Positions 14,948-18,536 of a stretch of 18,536 bases of DNA are shown here, in pieces (within the stretch, counting starts at the first letter, position 1; every line of letters begins with the position of its first letter). A model generated the notes under the pieces. It was given only the letters and a program-made list of their open reading frames with translations. It was not told the DNA's origin and made no database searches. Position numbers and translations under genes: made by a program. The stretch is from an uncultured Eubacteriales bacterium (GTDB lineage Bacteria > Bacillota > Clostridia > Lachnospirales > Lachnospiraceae): the NCBI GenBank assembly GCA_900549105.1, contig URND01000053.1, positions 1 to 18,536 on the forward strand, read 5' to 3'.

Positions 14948-14979
14948 AAAAAGAGGAAGATCTCTGCGTCTCCCTCTTT
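14948..14979 (-). terminator. Intrinsic terminator after the secreted protein gene
   Basis: On the minus strand AAAGAGG (14979-14973) pairs with CCTCTTT (14956-14950), with three further inner pairs and an 8-base loop, followed by TTGTTATTA. It lies about 30 bases after the stop of the secreted protein gene and before the start of the helical-repeat gene, as expected for an operon end. The stem is interrupted by one mismatch. Confidence 0.6.
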
Positions 14980-15010
14980 GGTAACTGTTTATTTATTTTT
15001 ACTTTATTTT

Positions 15011-16726
15011 TTAATCTAGTCTCTGTGGTGCGATATGCCAGTCCGTCCACAAATTACCGCTGATTGTCAGATTATCGGTCAGGTTTAGTGATAACATTCC
15101 TGCTGGTGTCCAGGCATCTATTAACCATGTATAGGGTGTATATTTGCCATCTGGCATCCATATCGGAGTGAAATGTGTCCTCCGCTTAAATGTACTGTAT
15201 TGATTTTTTTTGAACTCAAATTCGGAATGATACCCACCCGACATCCGCTCCAATAAACGCCAGTATTTCTTGTATTGAAACTCCGGAAAATACGTCACGG
15301 CATTTTGGGCTCCAGTCACGGCACTGGACTGATTCGTGCTCACAGAACTGTTCACATATTCGTTAAATCCGTATCCGCTTTTTAATGTTTTGCCATGGGC
15401 CGTAGGGGATTTATCATCTGGCTGGACGCGCATTGTTGCGTTCAAACTTGCATGATATCTATCAATATTGAACTTCCACCAGCCATGATCACACCAGTAT
15501 CCATCATCATCATCGTCACCACTATGCCATACCCAGTAAGAATACCAGTATGGTCGCCAAATACTCCAATCAGCGGACGTTTGCTGACTCTTTGATGGAA
15601 CTGCCGGCCTCGCATAACTGTCATTACGGTCATCTGCAACTGGATTCGGCGGTGGATTCTTGTCCAGGTTTACTATCTTAACCCGTATAGTCCCTTTGTC
15701 TGTACGGCCACCACCTCTTACTGTTACTGGAATTTCCATAGTCTGCTCTGTAGATGGTGTTGTCCACCGAACCCAGGCAAGCTGACTTCCTCCCTCGGGA
15801 TAATATACGCTGTCCACCTTATAATTTCTCCCTTGTATTTTAAATGTCACAGATACCTTATGGTCCGGATCACTTTGACCGCCACTCACGCGGATACTGG
15901 TGATAACCTCCGTGTTAGTGCGGTATTCATAATCAAAAGTCGTAACCTCCGGTGATGGTTCTGGCAACTCCCCATTAAAACGTATGATTCCAAGTCCCAA
16001 CGAAGTTTTGATTTCCTGATGTGAACGCAATCCGGTAGTTGGACCGTTCCACGCAGGATATCCTAAATCAGATTTTTCGAGAAACATTGCAAGGGGCAGA
16101 TTTTGAAAGGTAACTGAACGTAACCAGGAATATACCACCCCGCCTGCAACCTCATCATATAAAGCCGCTTCCGTTGCTGTCATAGCAACTCTTACTCCCT
16201 GCAATGTCACATACGCAATCGGCTCTATCATAATTCTGTACTCGCCGCTGATAAGTATATCAAAATCTATTCCCATATAACCTGCTATCCCACGTATCGT
16301 CTGCTCGTCCGTAAAGTACCGCTTTATTTCCGCAATACTTGATGGTCCCAGACTTTGTGAACTTATAATTATAGGAAGTCTCTGTGCTGGTCTTATGTAC
16401 TGGTATCTTGAACCGGATATACCAATTCCATGACCTGATGTATAAGACATCTTGCTCACCTTTCCAAAATGAAGCCTAATATCAGATGGGCTTTTATTGG
16501 TAAGGTCAATAGGCGTGCCTACTACTTTATGGTCACTTGTACTTATCACCGATACACGTACCCCTTCATCACCTGGGGACCAAAAATTTTGCGAAGAACC
16601 TTGTCCCATGCTGCCGCCTCCGCCGTCCACATTACCTTCCCCTGCCGCATACGCTGGAACCGACATGATCAAAAAACACAGGCTGAACAGTACAATCCTT
16701 GTCAGCCAACTTATTCTGCTTTTCAA
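15011..16726 (-). CDS. Secreted surface protein with Trp/Tyr/Asp-rich segment
   Basis: A large exported protein of about 571 residues. The N-terminus is a clear Sec signal peptide: basic LKSRISWLTR, hydrophobic IVLFSLCFLIMSV, and the likely cleavage site AYA-A. The mature start is glycine-rich (NVDGGGGSMGQG), then comes a long beta-rich part and Ig-like segments around VSVTFKIQGRNY. A region at about 15460-15570 reads WRPYWYSYWVWHSG then five Asp and GYWCDHGWWKF. No LPxTG motif or C-terminal membrane anchor is seen. I recall similar proteins next to Tad-type pilin genes on Clostridia mobile elements, but no named function. I prefer the TTG at 16726 because the AAAGGAG site lies 12 bases before it; the frame opens at TTG 16750, which overlaps that site. 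Confidence 0.75.
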   Translation of the reverse strand: MKSRISWLTRIVLFSLCFLIMSVPAYAAGEGNVDGGGGSMGQGSSQNFWSPGDEGVRVSVISTSDHKVVGTPIDLTNKSPSDIRLHFGKVSKMSYTSGHGIGISGSRYQYIRPAQRLPIIISSQSLGPSSIAEIKRYFTDEQTIRGIAGYMGIDFDILISGEYRIMIEPIAYVTLQGVRVAMTATEAALYDEVAGGVVYSWLRSVTFQNLPLAMFLEKSDLGYPAWNGPTTGLRSHQEIKTSLGLGIIRFNGELPEPSPEVTTFDYEYRTNTEVITSIRVSGGQSDPDHKVSVTFKIQGRNYKVDSVYYPEGGSQLAWVRWTTPSTEQTMEIPVTVRGGGRTDKGTIRVKIVNLDKNPPPNPVADDRNDSYARPAVPSKSQQTSADWSIWRPYWYSYWVWHSGDDDDDGYWCDHGWWKFNIDRYHASLNATMRVQPDDKSPTAHGKTLKSGYGFNEYVNSSVSTNQSSAVTGAQNAVTYFPEFQYKKYWRLLERMSGGYHSEFEFKKNQYSTFKRRTHFTPIWMPDGKYTPYTWLIDAWTPAGMLSLNLTDNLTISGNLWTDWHIAPQRLD

Positions 16727-16752
16727 ATTCCCAAATGTTCTCCTTTCCAATG

Positions 16753-16779
16753 AAAAAGCACAGCCATAAATAGCTGTGC
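16753..16779 (-). terminator. Intrinsic terminator or attenuator before the secreted protein gene
   Basis: On the minus strand GCACAGC (16779-16773) pairs perfectly with GCTGTGC (16764-16758) around an 8-base loop and is followed by five T (16757-16753). It sits between the DUF6550-like gene and the ribosome site of the secreted protein gene, only a few bases before the latter. It could end the pilin transcript or attenuate expression of the secreted protein. Confidence 0.65.
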
Positions 16780-16883
16780 CGAACGATAAAATTTATATCT
16801 TTGATTTCTCTCTATGCTTAGCAGGAGGGCGCTACAATTCATAGCCTTTCTGTCATGCATCTATTTAACCAACCTATTGATAA

Positions 16884-17474
16884 TTAATCCATTATCCCAA
16901 TTTTATTACCGTTTTCATAAATGTTACTGTCTTCAATGCCTTCCCCTTCCCCAATGTCATCAATCCATCCAAAGCCTGGGGCATATATTTTTCCTTCCTG
17001 TGACTCACCTTCTGGTGCGGCTCCAGGAACCGTGTCTGTCTCCGGCTGTTTTACTTCATCATGGTTTTCCGGAACCGGCGTGCCCTGCACGCTCTCCCCA
17101 TCTGGTTTCTGATTAGGATTTTTTAATACTTCTGGATCTGGTTCTTCCGGTTTAGTCACTCTGGGCTGAATATTCTGTACAGGCTGCCCGTTGTCCTTAT
17201 TTCCCTCTTTTTCCTCCTCTGATTCTTTCTGCTCCTCCGTAGTCTCCGGTTCTTTCTTCGATTCCTCTTCTTTACTTTCAGTCTCTTTTGACTTCTTGTC
17301 TAATTCGGACTTTTTGATTTCCGGTTTCACTTCTATTTCTGTAGACTGGCTCTCTGCTAATTTATCCTTTGTTTTTGCTGGCTTTCTGAAATTACTTGCA
17401 ATCATCACTGCAAGAATAACACAACACACCACGCAACCCGCAATAATCATACCTTTTTTCACTTTATCATTCAT
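16884..17474 (-). CDS. DUF6550-like membrane-anchored protein
   Basis: A 196-residue protein with one N-terminal membrane segment (GMIIAGCVVCCVILAVMIAS, about 8-27) after a short basic head. A long low-complexity Glu/Lys/Ser linker follows (about 35-100), then a Pro-rich part with IQPRVTKPEEPDPEVLKNPN and the C-terminal EGKIYAPGFGWIDDIGEGEG...GNKIGIMD. The end motif 'KIY.PGFGWI...GEG' and final GIMD are what I recognise as DUF6550, common beside pilin and conjugation genes of Clostridia elements. Topology suggests a C-terminal domain outside the membrane. An AAGGAG site 6 bases before the ATG at 17474 supports the start. The biochemical role is unknown; involvement with the neighbouring pilus is inferred. 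Confidence 0.8.
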   Translation of the reverse strand: MNDKVKKGMIIAGCVVCCVILAVMIASNFRKPAKTKDKLAESQSTEIEVKPEIKKSELDKKSKETESKEEESKKEPETTEEQKESEEEKEGNKDNGQPVQNIQPRVTKPEEPDPEVLKNPNQKPDGESVQGTPVPENHDEVKQPETDTVPGAAPEGESQEGKIYAPGFGWIDDIGEGEGIEDSNIYENGNKIGIMD

Positions 17475-17546
17475 ATAGTTCTCCTTCCTGGTTCACATTC
17501 TGTCGCATCAAACATACTACATTTTTCCAATTCTGTCTATTGAATT

Positions 17547-18092
17547 CTAAAACACTTCTATATATCCAGCCTGCACTTTTAGCCTGATTTTCATTTCAGG
17601 TAGACGTTTTCCCGCAAACTGGACCGGTACTTTTAATGTTACGATTGCATCAATTTCAAATCTCTGTTCATTTTCCGGTGTTCCAGGTGCAAGCGGCGCA
17701 TTACGTGCAGTAACACTTAAATCCGATATGCTATATTCCAGAACCCCACCTGTATATTTTACATGCCGCCCGGATTCAACTTTTGTTCCAAGGATTTTAT
17801 CCATTTTTGACAGCACATTTCCTTTATCTACACTATACTTAAAACCTCCATTATTGGGCTGATATCCTCCACTGTATCCTTCCCTGACACCGTGATAAAC
17901 GTTTGCATAATTATCATTTACAGTTATCATGATAGCCTCCTGTGCCGCGTCCCTTACGCCATTGGCTATGATCTTTAGCCGATAAAACTCCAAAAATCCG
18001 CACATTATTAACATCAATACCAATGTAACCGCAATCACAAATGGGAAAGAGGAACCACGCCTATCTTTTAAACAGCAAATCAGGCGCTTCAT
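17547..18092 (-). CDS. TadE-like pilin-family protein
   Basis: A 181-residue protein with a short basic head (MKRLICCLKDRRGSSFPF) and one hydrophobic segment (VIAVTLVLMLIMCGFLEFYRL, about 19-39). This is the N-terminal layout of TadE-like pseudopilins, where the segment builds into a Tad/Flp-type pilus and the C-terminal part faces outward. The rest (40-181) is beta-rich and ends in MKIRLKVQAGYIEVF. Its ATG overlaps the stop of the DUF4320 gene by ATGA, so the two are translationally coupled and probably assemble together. The ATPase, prepilin peptidase and platform genes of such systems are not in the window and would be expected beyond the right edge. Confidence 0.72.
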   Translation of the reverse strand: MKRLICCLKDRRGSSFPFVIAVTLVLMLIMCGFLEFYRLKIIANGVRDAAQEAIMITVNDNYANVYHGVREGYSGGYQPNNGGFKYSVDKGNVLSKMDKILGTKVESGRHVKYTGGVLEYSISDLSVTARNAPLAPGTPENEQRFEIDAIVTLKVPVQFAGKRLPEMKIRLKVQAGYIEVF

Positions 18093-18484
18093 TTATGATA
18101 TACCTCACTCTTTCCTGTAGCACTAGCCCTTAAGGTAATTGGAAAGGAACCAAAATTCCCAAATAACCCAAGGTCCCGCTGCAACGTCAATTTTACAGTA
18201 ATCTCCTGATTTAGTTGGATATTACCCTTTTTTGACCACTCAACTTTAGGATTTAGTCCGGTCCTTTCTCGTAATACCTGTTCCCGCCTAGTGGTCTCAG
18301 TTCCGACTCTGCCACTCATTTCAGCCTCACGGCACAATTCCACAGCAAATGTATCTAACTGATTCTTAGCCAAAAAAACCGGAAATACGCTGACCGCCAA
18401 TGCAATCACCAGCATGGCACACAATACCAGTACGCATATGTCTATATATCCCTCTCCACGATTAGTTTTTAATATTTTTTTCAA
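18089..18484 (-). CDS. DUF4320 family pilin-like protein
   Basis: A 131-residue protein matching DUF4320: the 'NRGEGYIDICVLVLCAMLVI' start with a hydrophobic helix to about residue 35, FLAKNQLDTFAVELCREAE, SGRVGTETT, and the C-terminal LFGNFGSFPITLRASATGKS. The RGEGYID head followed by one membrane helix resembles TadE/pseudopilin precursors, and the family regularly lies among Tad-like pilus genes on Clostridia conjugative elements. The start is a TTG at 18484 with an AGGAGG site 9 bases upstream; no ATG is possible nearby. It overlaps the next pilin gene by 4 bases. Confidence 0.85.
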   Translation of the reverse strand: MKKILKTNRGEGYIDICVLVLCAMLVIALAVSVFPVFLAKNQLDTFAVELCREAEMSGRVGTETTRREQVLRERTGLNPKVEWSKKGNIQLNQEITVKLTLQRDLGLFGNFGSFPITLRASATGKSEVYHK

Positions 18485-18510
18485 GTTCCTTGACCTCCTT
18501 TCATTTGGAG

Positions 18511-18536
18511 CTAGAACATACCTCCTAATGACTTAA
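18511..18536 (-). CDS. C-terminal end of an upstream gene
   Basis: The last bases of a frame entering from the right edge read KSLGGMF and then TAG at 18511-18513, 26 bases before the DUF4320 start. The upstream gene of such operons is often a TadC-like membrane platform protein with a hydrophobic LGG-type end. Eight residues cannot establish this, and the frame choice itself is uncertain. Confidence 0.25.

Noticed and set aside
17191..17478. Plus-strand Ser/Phe-rich frame
   Set aside because: It mirrors the Glu/Lys-rich linker of the DUF6550-like gene, where GAA and AAA codons read as TTC and TTT.
1..18536. Integrase, attachment sites or insertion sequences
   Set aside because: No recombinase or transposase frame and no convincing long direct repeats at any boundary were seen, so the element's ends are outside the window.

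Overview
The window looks like part of a large mobile element (an integrative conjugative element or conjugative plasmid) of a gut Clostridia bacterium, most likely Lachnospiraceae. The basis is family recognition by eye: DUF4320 and TadE-like pilins, a DUF6550 membrane protein, DUF5688 proteins, a DUF3991/Toprim protein, an XF1762 protein, a phage-type radical SAM protein and a DUF5049 protein. Strong AGGAGG-type ribosome sites and many TTG starts fit a Firmicute. No integrase, relaxase, transposase, rRNA or tRNA was seen. Every supported gene lies on the minus strand, so gene order below runs from high to low coordinates.

Region 1 (18536-14950): the distal end of a surface/pilus operon. It holds a few codons of an upstream gene, DUF4320, a TadE-like pilin overlapping it by ATGA, a DUF6550-like membrane-anchored protein, and a ~570-residue secreted protein with an odd Trp/Tyr/Asp-rich stretch. 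Intrinsic terminator-like hairpins lie before and after the secreted protein gene.

Region 2 (14923-10264): accessory cytoplasmic genes. These are a protein of five ~29-residue helical repeats, a small unknown protein, a PAPS/APS-reductase-like ATP pyrophosphatase with a CC...CxxC iron-sulfur signature, an XF1762 (GNAT-like) protein, a radical SAM protein whose N-terminus seems to be knocked out of frame, and a primase-like Toprim protein. The set suggests nucleic-acid metabolism or modification, but this is inference.

Region 3 (10240-2617): the most striking part of the window. Eight consecutive, strongly diverged genes of about 300 codons all belong, by shared motifs, to one family (DUF5688-like). 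They fill about 41% of the window. Six share an N-terminal 'EG..E...Cys' signature; two form a second class. Their function is unknown.

Region 4 (2433-1): an orphan cytosine-5 DNA methyltransferase that is circularly permuted, with motif I at the C-terminus. It is followed by a ~530 bp non-coding region with nine consecutive inverted repeats and seven copies of TGATAGCA/TGCTATCA, which could be a transfer or replication origin or an operator array. A DUF5049 gene and a partial unknown gene complete the left end.
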